64,000 nt of DNA. It comes from Altererythrobacter sp. B11. Lineage in GTDB: Bacteria; Pseudomonadota; Alphaproteobacteria; Sphingomonadales; Sphingomonadaceae. Under the pieces are notes generated by a model that worked only from the letters and a program-made list of their open reading frames with translations, was not told where the DNA came from and did no database searches. This document shows, piece after piece, positions 9,785 through 18,718 of this stretch (positions are counted from its first letter, which is position 1; the number at the start of each line of letters is the position of its first letter). The DNA lies in NCBI RefSeq assembly GCF_003569745.1, contig NZ_AP018498.1, positions 2,517,001 through 2,581,000 on the forward strand, in the 5' to 3' direction. The position numbers were made by a program, and so were the translations under genes.

Positions 9785-10069
9785 ATGAGTAATGACTGGC
9801 CTCTCTGGGAGGTTTTCGTTCGCGCGCGTGGCGGATTGTCCCATAAACATGTCGGTTCGGTGCATGCACCGGACGCCGAACTGGCTTTGCGCCATGCTCG
9901 AGACACCTATACCCGCCGTATGGAGGGGGTGAGCATCTGGACGGTGCGCTCGACCGACATTGTCGCATCCGATCCGGCTCAAGCGGGGCCCCTCTTCGCG
10001 CCGGCCGAGGACAAGGTCTATCGGCACCCGACTTTTTATGATCTGCCCGACGCTGTGAGGCATATGTGA
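9785..10069 (+). CDS. paaB: Phenylacetyl-CoA epoxidase subunit B
   Basis: A 94-residue structural subunit of the epoxidase, which bridges the catalytic AC dimers in the characterised complex. The family signature is intact: WPLWEVFVRARGGLSHKHVGSVHA, then RHARDTYTRRMEGVSIWTVRS. It starts 13 bp after paaA, and its TGA overlaps the paaC ATG, a classic coupled arrangement. Confidence 0.96.
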   Translation: MSNDWPLWEVFVRARGGLSHKHVGSVHAPDAELALRHARDTYTRRMEGVSIWTVRSTDIVASDPAQAGPLFAPAEDKVYRHPTFYDLPDAVRHM

Positions 10070-10839
10070 TGGACGACGCTGTGATCGCGCGCGAGGTGCA
10101 CGCGGCCTACCTTGTCGGATTGGGCGATGACGCACTGATCCTGGGCCAGCGCCTCTCTGAATGGTGCGGGCATGCGCCCTCGGTCGAGGTCGACCTGTCG
10201 CTTGCCAATCTTGGCCTCGATCTGATCGGCCAAGGGACATTGTTGTTGTCGCGTGCGGCGGAGATCGAAAATGCGGGGCGGGATGCCGACGCCCTCGCCT
10301 TCCACCGGGACGAGCTCGACTTTCGCAACTGCCTGCTGGTCGAGCAACCCAATGGGGACTTTGCGCGCACGATGGCGCGGCAATTCCTTTTCTCGACGTT
10401 CCAGAACCTGTTCTATGGCGCATTGACCGCGTCCGCGGACGGTGAGCTTGCCGCGATCGCTGCAAAGGCGGTCAAAGAGACCGACTATCATGCCGGCCTC
10501 GCGCGCGAATGGGTTATTCGCCTGGGCGACGGCACGGAGGAAAGTCGTCGGCGCATGACCGACGGACTCGATTGGAACTGGCGCTTTGTCGACGAGCTGT
10601 TCACGAACGATCCGGTGGACGAAGCGATGATCGAGGCGGATATCGGCGTCGACCGCGGCGCGCTTCGTACGCCGTTCGACATCATCGTGGCACAAACCCT
10701 GGCGGAGGCCACATTGGACGCGCCGGCGCAGCACCGTCCCGTCAGTGGCGGCCGGCAGGGAAAGCATAGCGAACATCTCGGTCATCTGCTTGCCGTCATG
10801 CAGCATATTCCACGCAGCTTCCCCGATGCGCGCTGGTGA
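10069..10839 (+). CDS. paaC: Phenylacetyl-CoA epoxidase subunit C
   Basis: The non-catalytic ferritin-like partner of PaaA (256 residues) that stabilises the alpha subunit and forms the substrate pocket wall. Recognisable segments are LGDDALILGQRLSEWCGHAP, LDLIGQGTLLLSRAAE and KETDYHAGLAREWVIRLGDGT. I prefer ATG 10069, overlapping the paaB stop, to the GTG one codon upstream. It overlaps the paaD start by 14 bp. Confidence 0.96.
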   Translation: MDDAVIAREVHAAYLVGLGDDALILGQRLSEWCGHAPSVEVDLSLANLGLDLIGQGTLLLSRAAEIENAGRDADALAFHRDELDFRNCLLVEQPNGDFARTMARQFLFSTFQNLFYGALTASADGELAAIAAKAVKETDYHAGLAREWVIRLGDGTEESRRRMTDGLDWNWRFVDELFTNDPVDEAMIEADIGVDRGALRTPFDIIVAQTLAEATLDAPAQHRPVSGGRQGKHSEHLGHLLAVMQHIPRSFPDARW

Positions 10840-11323
10840 CAACCCACAGGCGAGCTTCGAAGACCGGGTGCTCGACGTCCTCTCCGATGTACCCGATCCC
10901 GAGATCCCCGTGATCTCGGTGGTCGACCTCGGCATCGTCCGGTCGGTCGAATGTATGCCGCCGACGGTACTGCTGACGCCTACATATAGCGGTTGCCCCG
11001 CCACCCTCGTGATCGAGCAGGCCGTACGAACCGCCCTCGACGGCGCCGGTTTCCATGACGTTGGTATCCGGACGGTGCTATCGCCGCCGTGGACGACCGA
11101 CTGGATCAGCGATGCCGGACGGGAAAAGCTCAGGGCCTATGGCATCGCACCGCCGCCGCGGGGCGCGGCGATGTCCTCCTTGCGCAACAAGGAGGCTGCT
11201 GCTTGTCCGAGATGCGGATCGACCGAAACACATGAAGTCAGCCGCTTCGGGTCGACCCCGTGCAAGGCGCTGTGGCAGTGCGAAAGCTGCCTCGAGCCGT
11301 TCGACCGCTTCAAATGCCATTGA
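10826..11323 (+). CDS. paaD: PaaD, Fe-S assembly-type protein for the epoxidase
   Basis: 165 residues. Residues about 10-100 form a MIP18/DUF59 domain (SDVPDPEIPVISVVDLGIVR, then TPTYSGCPAT with its conserved Cys). The C-terminus is a zinc-ribbon-like module with CPRCGSTETHE and CESCLEPF. PaaD is required for epoxidase activity and is thought to help mature the iron-sulfur reductase. ATG 10826 lies inside the paaC 3' end; a longer frame upstream is discarded because PaaD homologues start near here. Confidence 0.93.
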   Translation: MRAGDNPQASFEDRVLDVLSDVPDPEIPVISVVDLGIVRSVECMPPTVLLTPTYSGCPATLVIEQAVRTALDGAGFHDVGIRTVLSPPWTTDWISDAGREKLRAYGIAPPPRGAAMSSLRNKEAAACPRCGSTETHEVSRFGSTPCKALWQCESCLEPFDRFKCH

Positions 11324-11333
11324 GGAGAGACCC

Positions 11334-12407
11334 TTGTCCGCCGCATTCCACGAATTGACCGTCGCCGAGATCAGGCGCGAGACCGAGGACGCGGTCGCCG
11401 TGCGCCTGACTTTGCCCGCCGATTGCGGCGAAGCATTTGCGTTCACCCCGGGACAACATCTCACCTTGCGACGCCTCTTTGAAAATGACGACGTGCGACG
11501 TAACTATTCGATCTGCGCCGCGCCCGGCGAAGGTGAATTGTGGGTCGCTATCAAGCAGGTTCCCGGAGGACAATTCTCGTCCTGGGCAAACAGCAACCTC
11601 AAACAAGGCGACTTGCTCGAAGCCATGCCTCCGCATGGCAGCTTCACCTGGAAGTTCACGTCCGCCCGCCGAGCGCAATATCTCGGCATTGCCGCTGGCT
11701 CCGGTATCACGCCGATCCTGTCACTGATCAAGACGATGCTGGCAGAGGAGCCCGATAGTAGCTTCACATTGCTCTACGGTAATCGCCACAGCGGCTCAGT
11801 GATGTTTCTGGAGGAACTTGCCGCGCTCAAGAACAGGAATATGGGTCGCCTCCAGATCCATCACTTTCTGAGCGGCGAGGAAGAAGATATTGACCTGTTT
11901 AACGGTCGACTTGATGCGGCAAAGCTGGTCGACATTTTTGAGCGTCTGGTTGATCCTTCGACGATCGAGGCGGCATTTCTGTGTGGCCCGGGCGCGATGA
12001 TGGACGCGGCGCAGGCAGCGCTCCTTGCTAAGGGCGTTCTCGCGTCCGCGATCCTGGCCGAACGTTTCACGGCGGACAGGCCTACAGGCAACGCGGAACA
12101 GCGCGCGGCTATGGAGCGCCAGTCGCAGGGCCGGACGGTCAGCGTTACGCTCGATGGACGCAAACGGTCGATCAGTTTCGATAGCGCCCGCGGGAGCATC
12201 CTCGAAAATGCGCGCGCCGCTGGCATGCCCGCTCCCTATGCCTGCAAGGCCGGCGTCTGTGCTACGTGCCGCGCCAAGCTCGTGACGGGCGACGTTCATA
12301 TGGAAGCGAATTACGGTCTTTCACCCGATGAGATCGCCCAGGGCTATATCCTCACCTGCCAGGCCATGCCGCTTACCGACGATGTCTCAGTGAACTTCGA
12401 CGCCTGA
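11334..12407 (+). CDS. paaE: Phenylacetyl-CoA epoxidase reductase
   Basis: The electron-transfer subunit, passing electrons from NADPH through FAD and a [2Fe-2S] centre to PaaA. The order is ferredoxin-reductase FAD domain (FTPGQHLTLRR, RRNYSICAAP), NAD(P) domain (GIAAGSGITPILSLIKT, FLCGPGAMM), then a C-terminal plant-type ferredoxin with CKAGVCATCRAKL and the last ligand Cys in YILTCQAMP. I place the start at TTG 11334, preceded by GAGGAGA; this gives 357 residues, as in PaaE. The open frame continues 93 codons upstream through paaD with no support. Confidence 0.94.
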   Translation: MSAAFHELTVAEIRRETEDAVAVRLTLPADCGEAFAFTPGQHLTLRRLFENDDVRRNYSICAAPGEGELWVAIKQVPGGQFSSWANSNLKQGDLLEAMPPHGSFTWKFTSARRAQYLGIAAGSGITPILSLIKTMLAEEPDSSFTLLYGNRHSGSVMFLEELAALKNRNMGRLQIHHFLSGEEEDIDLFNGRLDAAKLVDIFERLVDPSTIEAAFLCGPGAMMDAAQAALLAKGVLASAILAERFTADRPTGNAEQRAAMERQSQGRTVSVTLDGRKRSISFDSARGSILENARAAGMPAPYACKAGVCATCRAKLVTGDVHMEANYGLSPDEIAQGYILTCQAMPLTDDVSVNFDA

Positions 12408-12475
12408 CCATCTGCTTGGCCTCGCGCGCGCCCTCTGGCATAGGTCGGTGTGAATTTGGCTTTGGAGACATATGC

Positions 12476-13063
12476 GTGGCGAGGACACAAGCGGCAGATT
12501 ATGACGACCGGCGCGAAGCGATCGTCGAAATAGCCGCGCGGCTGTACGGTGAAACGGGATTTCTGGGAAGCTCGATCGCAGATCTTGCCAGAGCGTCGGG
12601 AATTTCCAAGTCGCTCCTCTATCATTATTTCTCGTCCAAGGAGGACATCCTCTTCGAGATCATGATCGGCCATGTTGAGGCGCTGCGCGCTGCCGCTGAT
12701 GATGTTTCGGGCCTGCCAGATTCAGCCGACCGCCTGAAGGCCCTGACGCACGGGTTCATGAAGCTCTACGCCAACGCGTCCGATCGACACAAGGTGCTCA
12801 TCAATGATCTCGGCAAACTACCGATCGAGCGACGCTCGGCTATCATAGAGGCGGAAAGAAGGCTCCTCGATATTGTCGACAAGATCATAGCCGAACGCGC
12901 TAGCACACTTAGGGAAAATAAGGGGAAACGGCGTGCGCTAACCATGTTGTATTTCGGCATGATCAACTGGACCCACACATGGTTTGACCCTACCGGCCCG
13001 ATCAACGGCGACGAACTTGCAGATATGGTCGTCGATCTTTTTCTGAAGGGTCTGCCAAATTGA
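12476..13063 (+). CDS. paaR: TetR-family regulator, probable PaaR
   Basis: 195 residues. The N-terminal TetR helix-turn-helix is typical: AARLYGETGFLGSSIADLA, then SGISKSLLYHYFSSKEDILFEI. The C-terminal half is the ligand domain. The start is GTG 12476 with GGAGA 7 bp before it; the ATG at 12472 is out of frame. It follows paaE by 68 bp on the same strand. TetR-type PaaR proteins repress paa genes and are released by phenylacetyl-CoA, and a suitable inverted repeat lies before paaA. The assignment as PaaR is contextual. Confidence 0.8.
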   Translation: MARTQAADYDDRREAIVEIAARLYGETGFLGSSIADLARASGISKSLLYHYFSSKEDILFEIMIGHVEALRAAADDVSGLPDSADRLKALTHGFMKLYANASDRHKVLINDLGKLPIERRSAIIEAERRLLDIVDKIIAERASTLRENKGKRRALTMLYFGMINWTHTWFDPTGPINGDELADMVVDLFLKGLPN

Positions 13064-13162
13064 CCAGAAGAGAATTGCGAAAGTGCAAGGATGCGGCCGC
13101 TCCGCTGCTGGGCGTACCCGCCTCATCAGCCTCTGGAGGAGCATCCGCCGGGAGAGTGAGCA

Positions 13163-13534
13163 ATGGCACCAGAAGCGTTTGTGCTGGAGCGTGATGCCCA
13201 GCAACGTATTATAGTTGCTACGGTTCGAGGCTTCTGGTCCCCCGCAACTGCAGACGACTATGTCGAAGCGATGGGGACCTTGATGGCGCAGGATCGCCAG
13301 AGCTACGGTCGAGCAAAGGCGCTAATCGACCGACGCTTATCCGTCGTGCAAACCTCAGAAACAGTGGAGCGACTGCGGTTCGGTGCTGCCAGAATATGCC
13401 AACCAGCGGATCGAATGGCGATAGTAGTTGAGTCGGCGCTGTTGAAGACTCAAATACTTCGGTCCTACGATCCGGGTAATGTGAACGTGTTCCTCTCAAT
13501 GGAAAATGCGCGTGAATGGCTCTCCATCACCTGA
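13163..13534 (+). CDS. Hypothetical protein, possibly STAS/SpoIIAA-like
   Basis: A 123-residue soluble protein with no motif I can name with certainty. The alternating strands and helices (IIVATVRGFWSPATADDYVEAM, later AKALIDRRLSVVQTSE and RMAIVVESALLKTQI) resemble small SpoIIAA/STAS-like hypothetical proteins of sphingomonads. GGGAGAG lies 6 bp before the ATG. It follows paaR by 99 bp and converges on the TonB-dependent receptor. Nothing ties it to phenylacetate metabolism apart from position. Confidence 0.6.
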   Translation: MAPEAFVLERDAQQRIIVATVRGFWSPATADDYVEAMGTLMAQDRQSYGRAKALIDRRLSVVQTSETVERLRFGAARICQPADRMAIVVESALLKTQILRSYDPGNVNVFLSMENAREWLSIT

Positions 13535-13901
13535 TATTAGTCGTTTGGTTGTCCGTTGAACCGCAGCCTTGCCGCGGCGCGATGCGTGCCTGCACCGGGC
13601 TTCCAAACCTTCTGTACGAAACCACCAGATTTCTCCTTTTGGCCGAATACAAATCGGAGACCGGTCAAACGTAGCTCGCGTCGGCCAATCGTTCTAACCA
13701 GCGGTAAGCCGGTTCATGTCCTGCAAAGAGGTTTGTCATTTCGGCGTCGAACATTGTGACCGGACCTTTGCCAGCAGTTCATCGTCCAGAGCCACAACTC
13801 TGAATTGTCGATCGGACCAGGAGCGTGTCACCACCTTGATCATTCCTCCGGTCGGTGCGCCCGGCAGCGCGATTGCGCCGCCGAGTTCCACCGAAACGAC
13901 C
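13535..13901. other. Intergenic stretch without a supported gene
   Basis: 367 bp between the convergent ends of the small hypothetical gene and the TonB-dependent receptor. Short open frames exist on both strands, but none has a convincing start, ribosome site or recognisable product. I saw no clear hairpin followed by a T-run. Confidence 0.6.
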
Positions 13902-16448
13902 TTAAAAGCGGACCGTAACCGAACCGCCGAACGTGCGTGGCGTACCGGCATATCGGATCACACTGTCCTGAAGGCCCTGCACACTGGTCCAATAGTATTT
14001 GTCAGTCAAATTCTTGACAAAGAAGCTCAGCTGATATTTCGTGTCGTTTGTCTCGATGCTGACATTTGCGTCGAAAACTGTGTACGGATCGATATGGAAC
14101 GATGGGTCGCTGATGAGATCGCCCTGCTGTGAACTTGTATAGCGCCCAGAACCCGTAAGCCGCGCATTAAAATTGCTGCCGACGTCAAAGCCGTAGCTGA
14201 TCACGCCATTGACTTGCACCTTCGGCGTGAACGCGAAGCCTTGGCCAGCGAAATCGCCTTGCCGACCATACTGGTCAAAGCCAAAATACTCGTCGATTTT
14301 CGACTTGATGTAGGTGCCACTCAGCCTGGCCGTTAGTCCCTCCAGAGGACTGACCGACACTTCACCCTCGATCCCATACAGATGAGATTTGGGTATGTTT
14401 ACTATCCTGTTGAGATAGACGAAGATGATGTCCGGTACCGCACCGAACACCTGCTTATCCTTGTAATCATAATAGAAAGCCGACCCATTGATCGTCAGTC
14501 CGCTCGTCGGCGCTAGCTTGAAACCGGCCTCGAACGCGTCGACCCGCTCCTGCTTAGCCGGTGCATATTGGGTGGCAACGTTCGCGTCGATGTTTGGGAA
14601 TGCACCGGATTTGAAACCGCGGGTGAAGGACGCGTAGAGCAGGCTGTGCCGGTCGATATGAAAGTCGAGACCTACCCGGCCGGCGAAATTGTCCTGCTTG
14701 AGCTGCTGATGTGCCAGTTCCTGTGCTGGGAAAGGCAAGGTTCCGCCACTTTGTATGACTGCTTCCAGGTCACCATTATAGGTCACGCAACCGCCGGGAG
14801 CCACATTTGACGGGATGCCGTTCGCGCGGAAGAAAACGTTCCAGACCGAAGCGATGCTGTTATCACCCTGATCGAGTGTGCAGCCTACGAACCGGGCCTT
14901 ATCGCGGGTGTAGCGGGCGCCGAGAGTGAGCTCGAACTGCGGAGTTATCTTATATTGCGCCTGCCCGAAAACCGATGCGGTGTCGATCCTTTGCTGGATG
15001 GTATCGGCCCAGTCAGTGAAGCCGTAGAGCACGTCCTGCTGCTGGCCGAGCGTGCCGCCCTGCGCGGCCACCGTTTGCGCCGCCAGCTGGCGCAGCGGAC
15101 CGATATTGGTGCCGACCGGACTCCAGTTGGAGTTATTTTCATTGGTCTTGTCATGCGCATAGAACGCGCCTGCGATCCAGTTCAGGCTGCTGGTCTTGCC
15201 ACTCAGCCGGATTTCCTGTGAAAAGGAGCTGATCCTAGCCCTGTCGATCGAGATCGCATTGGGAATATCCCAACCGGATATATCCTGGCCCTGCTCCTGA
15301 CGATAATGAGAGTAAGCGGTAAGTGCGGTTAGATCGACGTTGGGGGCAATCGTCCAGTTTGTGCGCAGCGACAGAGCAAACAGTTCGTTGTTGCGGCGAT
15401 AGTTGTTGATCGGAACTGGATTATAGTGATTCCCGCCCTCGGTCCCTTGAAAGAAGAACGGCTTTGTTGTCCATTTTGCTTGGCTGGCGCCCGTTGGCGT
15501 GAAGGCTTGGTTAACGATCGAGTCACCGGGAAACCCGAGTCCGTCCAGGATTGAGGCGATGCTCGCCGAATTCGCCGGCGTGACGGCGACATTGACGGCC
15601 TTGGGGAAGACCAGAACGACCTGTCCGACTTGCGTGTCCGATTTGTCGCGCCACCAGTTGCCCGCTAGCAGGAACGAGAGATCGCTGGAAGGCTTCCACT
15701 GGAGCTGAAGACGCGCCCCTGCGCGGTCTACCTCGCCCAAGCGGCTGCCATCGGAAATATTCACCTGCCAGCCTTTGGTCGATCGTTCCGTAGCAAAGGA
15801 GAAACGGGCGTTGAGCGTATTTGTGATAGCGCCATTAATCGCGCCCTCGCTGTTGTAGCTGCCGTAGTTTCCCCCGCCGATTCTCAGATAGCCGCTACTT
15901 TCCGAGGTCGGCTTCATAGCGATATTATTTACCAGCCCACCGGTGGTATTACGGCCATAAAGTGTCCCCTGAGGCCCTTTCAGGATCTCGACGCGCTCCA
16001 TGTCGAATGACGGACCGGCCGTCATTGCGGGGTAAGGGTATGATACCTCATCAAAGTAGATGCCGACAGGCGATGACGACGACGCATTGGGAGTATTGAA
16101 GCCCACTCCGCGGATCGTATAGATCGGGGCGCTGCGACTCGACGGTGCGACCGTGAAGCCTGGAACGAGCGCGGCAACACTCTTAACATCGGTAGCTCCG
16201 AGTGTTCGAAGCTGATCCCCGCTAAAGGCAGAAATCGAGATGCCGACATCTTGAGTCGACTGCGACCGCTTCTGCGCTGTTACGACGATGTCGCCGAATA
16301 CGTCCTCTTGGCTTTGCTGCACCTGGGGCGGCGCAGCATCGGCGACCACTTGTGCCAAAGCAGTCCCGCTGGATGCGACGCAGGCAATGGCTGTCCCCGA
16401 AAGAATCAACGCACGCACACGCATGCATTTGGCATTTGATGCCATCAT
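13902..16448 (-). CDS. TonB-dependent outer-membrane receptor
   Basis: An 848-residue receptor that imports a substrate across the outer membrane using TonB energy. Residues 1 to about 32 form a signal peptide ending in GTALA. A TonB-box-like segment DIVVTAQKR lies near residue 55, a plug domain follows (VPGFTVAPSSRSAPIYTIRGVGFN, VEILKGPQGTLYGRNTTGG), then a beta-barrel ending in the aromatic terminus SVTVRF. GGGAGAGGA precedes the start. It sits 74 bp after the GldA-type gene on the same strand, so it is probably the uptake part of that accessory aromatic unit. The substrate is unknown; plug style matches the large sphingomonad receptor group for aromatics and other hydrophobic compounds. 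Confidence 0.93.
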   Translation of the reverse strand: MMASNAKCMRVRALILSGTAIACVASSGTALAQVVADAAPPQVQQSQEDVFGDIVVTAQKRSQSTQDVGISISAFSGDQLRTLGATDVKSVAALVPGFTVAPSSRSAPIYTIRGVGFNTPNASSSSPVGIYFDEVSYPYPAMTAGPSFDMERVEILKGPQGTLYGRNTTGGLVNNIAMKPTSESSGYLRIGGGNYGSYNSEGAINGAITNTLNARFSFATERSTKGWQVNISDGSRLGEVDRAGARLQLQWKPSSDLSFLLAGNWWRDKSDTQVGQVVLVFPKAVNVAVTPANSASIASILDGLGFPGDSIVNQAFTPTGASQAKWTTKPFFFQGTEGGNHYNPVPINNYRRNNELFALSLRTNWTIAPNVDLTALTAYSHYRQEQGQDISGWDIPNAISIDRARISSFSQEIRLSGKTSSLNWIAGAFYAHDKTNENNSNWSPVGTNIGPLRQLAAQTVAAQGGTLGQQQDVLYGFTDWADTIQQRIDTASVFGQAQYKITPQFELTLGARYTRDKARFVGCTLDQGDNSIASVWNVFFRANGIPSNVAPGGCVTYNGDLEAVIQSGGTLPFPAQELAHQQLKQDNFAGRVGLDFHIDRHSLLYASFTRGFKSGAFPNIDANVATQYAPAKQERVDAFEAGFKLAPTSGLTINGSAFYYDYKDKQVFGAVPDIIFVYLNRIVNIPKSHLYGIEGEVSVSPLEGLTARLSGTYIKSKIDEYFGFDQYGRQGDFAGQGFAFTPKVQVNGVISYGFDVGSNFNARLTGSGRYTSSQQGDLISDPSFHIDPYTVFDANVSIETNDTKYQLSFFVKNLTDKYYWTSVQGLQDSVIRYAGTPRTFGGSVTVRF

Positions 16449-16522
16449 ATATCCTCTCCCTGTTATAAGTTTCCAATTCTTCGCCAGATAGAATGGCGCG
16501 CTTTTAGTGGTTCTGTATTTCG

Positions 16523-17680
16523 TTAGGCGGCGTATTGCGCCGAAGACATGCGCCGTTCTTCGACTTCGAATATCGCCTTCTTCAGTATATCGGGGGTGAC
16601 TTCGAACGGCTCATTCTTCATAAAAGGGAAATTACACGCGGCTTCCACGAGCATGACGAACGTCCCATCCCCGTCCTGTACGGTGATGCCGAGATCCGAG
16701 AGGGCACGGGGTAGGCCCAAGCGGGCGAGAAGCGTATCCACACGCTCCAACTCTGCCCCGTCCCCCTCGAGTTGCAAGTGAATCATCGTCCCGACGGCCA
16801 CCATTTCGCCGTGAAGAAAGCGGTGCTCGATTGATGGTACAAGGGTTAGAGCCGAGGCGACCGCATGGGCGGCCGCCAGCCCACCACTTTCGAACCCGGT
16901 ACCGCTCAGCAACGTGTTGGCTTCCACAACACGTTCGAAACTTTCATTGAGAATGCCGGATTTTACTGCAGCCACTGCGTTGTCTGCATGCTCAAAAATC
17001 GTTCTCGAGCATATTTCCGCAATGGTTGCGGCGGCGATTGTGATCCGTCCACCGACCATGGAACGCGCAGCCGCATTAGCGACGCAGGTCCGCGCCTCGT
17101 AGCCGGTCGCGAGGGCGTCCGCCATACCGGCAAGGAGGAACCGCACCGGCGCCTTCGCGATTATCGCTGTGTCTACTACGACCAAATCCGGGTTGCTGGG
17201 AAGGAATTCGACGTCTCTGAAAGCGCCTTCGGCCGTGTAGACCACGGCCGCTGCAGAGCAAGGCGCATCGGTAGACGCGAGTGTGGGGCAGACAATCAGG
17301 GGCACATTGATTCGGCGGGCAATGCATTTGGCGGCATCGATCACCTTCCCACCACCGATGGCAACGAGAACATCGATAGCTGCGGCCCGAAAGGTTGCCA
17401 CCTGCGAATCGATTTCTTCGAACGAACACTGGCCGCCGAACGCAGAACGGACCGCCGCGATGTCAGCGGTGGCAAATGCGGCTTCGACCGTCTCGCCGAT
17501 CGCGGGGGGAAGATCGCCTGGCAGCAAGAGCCCGGGCACCCGACCGCCGACCATCGGCAAATAAGTGTCGATATCTTCGAGTACGCCTGGTCCCTGCACA
17601 TAGCGGTGTGCGCAGAAAAACACCTTGGTGCTATCCAGGGACTGCGCCCCGCCAAATATCTCTATCGCTGCCTTCCGCAT
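16523..17680 (-). CDS. GldA-type iron/zinc-dependent dehydrogenase
   Basis: A 385-residue member of the glycerol-dehydrogenase branch of the iron-containing alcohol dehydrogenases. Cofactor loop DVLVAIGGGKVIDAAK, metal-site Asp in LLAGMADALATGYEA, and His ligands in ESGGLAAAHAVAS and HRFLHGEMVAVG are all present, so the enzyme looks active. The start at 17680 follows GGGAGAGGGG; six extra upstream codons lack a ribosome site. It lies 41 bp after the cupin gene. The substrate is probably a hydroxy-ketone or vicinal diol, but this is inference. It is not obviously part of the beta-ketoadipate route. Confidence 0.88.
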   Translation of the reverse strand: MRKAAIEIFGGAQSLDSTKVFFCAHRYVQGPGVLEDIDTYLPMVGGRVPGLLLPGDLPPAIGETVEAAFATADIAAVRSAFGGQCSFEEIDSQVATFRAAAIDVLVAIGGGKVIDAAKCIARRINVPLIVCPTLASTDAPCSAAAVVYTAEGAFRDVEFLPSNPDLVVVDTAIIAKAPVRFLLAGMADALATGYEARTCVANAAARSMVGGRITIAAATIAEICSRTIFEHADNAVAAVKSGILNESFERVVEANTLLSGTGFESGGLAAAHAVASALTLVPSIEHRFLHGEMVAVGTMIHLQLEGDGAELERVDTLLARLGLPRALSDLGITVQDGDGTFVMLVEAACNFPFMKNEPFEVTPDILKKAIFEVEERRMSSAQYAA

Positions 17681-17721
17681 GCCCCTCTCCCACGACATTT
17701 TTTTGTCTGCTTGTGATTGGC

Positions 17722-18237
17722 TTAGAAAATGAGACTCTTGTTGACTGCCTGCCCTGTCTCTCCACAGTAATTGATGTAGAGATCGAGGAACGAGAATACG
17801 TCCATGATATTCTCGAGATTGTCGTCGTCGTCGTAGAACTCGAGGGAGCCACCGACAAAGAACAGCGTCTTTGTGCCGGTATCACTCGTCAAAGTGTGAA
17901 TGACGCCGGGATTCTCTTGAACGAAGTCTCCGGTGCGGGCGACCCAATCATATTCCTCATAGCGCCACGATCCTTCCAGCGTAAACGCGGACACGGGTCC
18001 GCGATGCCGATGGCGTCCAAGACCGCCCGGTCCTTTCGACCAAAGGATCGTGACGTAGAGGTTGTTACGAACATCAAAGCGTAGAGGCTTCAGCCAGACG
18101 TCTCCAACCCAAGGATGATAAAGGGAATCCGCCTCATTGATGTATAAGTCGGGAACGCCGAACTGTTCATGCCGGCCGAGGATCCGAAGTTCGTCGGCAC
18201 TCATACCGGAGGCCGCAGTCAAAATCTGACTCTCCAT
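17722..18237 (-). CDS. Cupin, 2,4'-dihydroxyacetophenone dioxygenase family
   Basis: A 171-residue single-domain cupin. The metal-binding cupin motif is visible in GGLGRHRHRGPVSAFTLEG, and a second motif in ENPGVIHTLT. PLRFDVRNNLYV and WRYEEYDWVARTGDFVQE match the 2,4'-dihydroxyacetophenone dioxygenase family, Fe(II) enzymes that cut the C-C bond of hydroxyacetophenones between the two carbonyl carbons. Upstream lies a 481-bp gap and a LuxR-type regulator on the same strand; downstream is the GldA-type gene. An aromatic ketone substrate is plausible but unproven, since many relatives are uncharacterised. Confidence 0.75.
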   Translation of the reverse strand: MESQILTAASGMSADELRILGRHEQFGVPDLYINEADSLYHPWVGDVWLKPLRFDVRNNLYVTILWSKGPGGLGRHRHRGPVSAFTLEGSWRYEEYDWVARTGDFVQENPGVIHTLTSDTGTKTLFFVGGSLEFYDDDDNLENIMDVFSFLDLYINYCGETGQAVNKSLIF

Positions 18238-18718
18238 TATCTAGTTCCCATTCCAATGTTTTGGTTTCTTCGGCGCTTTGATATCCGCCATTCGCCCTGA
18301 TTTTCTCATCACGGGAAAGCTCCGTCTATCGCGAAGACTCGCTATTTTTGGCTTAGAATGCGGTAAAATCGGAGTATTTGCGATCGCGATGGTGGCCGAT
18401 CACATGGAACACACCGGTAACGCGCGCTCGTAAGGGAACGCGACTTCGATTCCGGGTCCCGGCATATCCGACCTTACCGCATCAAAGCGGATCGTTGGTC
18501 CCGTAAGGGTCAAGCTATGCAGGACTCGGTAGCAGCTGCACGGGCGGTCCGTGCACGAGCCCCTTCGGCAGGATGGTAGCGCCAAATGCAGACTGGCGTG
18601 TGGCCCCTTGGACGGCGGACAAATTGAGAGTCAGATAGTCCGACTGGACTCGCGACGACACGCGCGCCAGCCGTGGTCCCCTAGATGCAACGAACTAACG
18701 GGCACATGATATGCAGCT
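18238..18718. other. Long intergenic region upstream of the cupin gene
   Basis: 481 bp between the LuxR-type regulator and the cupin gene, both on the minus strand. The half next to the cupin gene is AT-richer and probably contains its promoter and the regulator's binding site. I could not place a confident -35/-10 pair or terminator. A 61-codon minus-strand open frame at 18400-18585 shows no recognisable features and is not called. Confidence 0.5.

Noticed and set aside
9554-10465. A 303-codon minus-strand open frame over paaA-paaC
   Set aside because: Shadow of the three epoxidase genes; Arg/Pro/Ala-rich composition and no domain.
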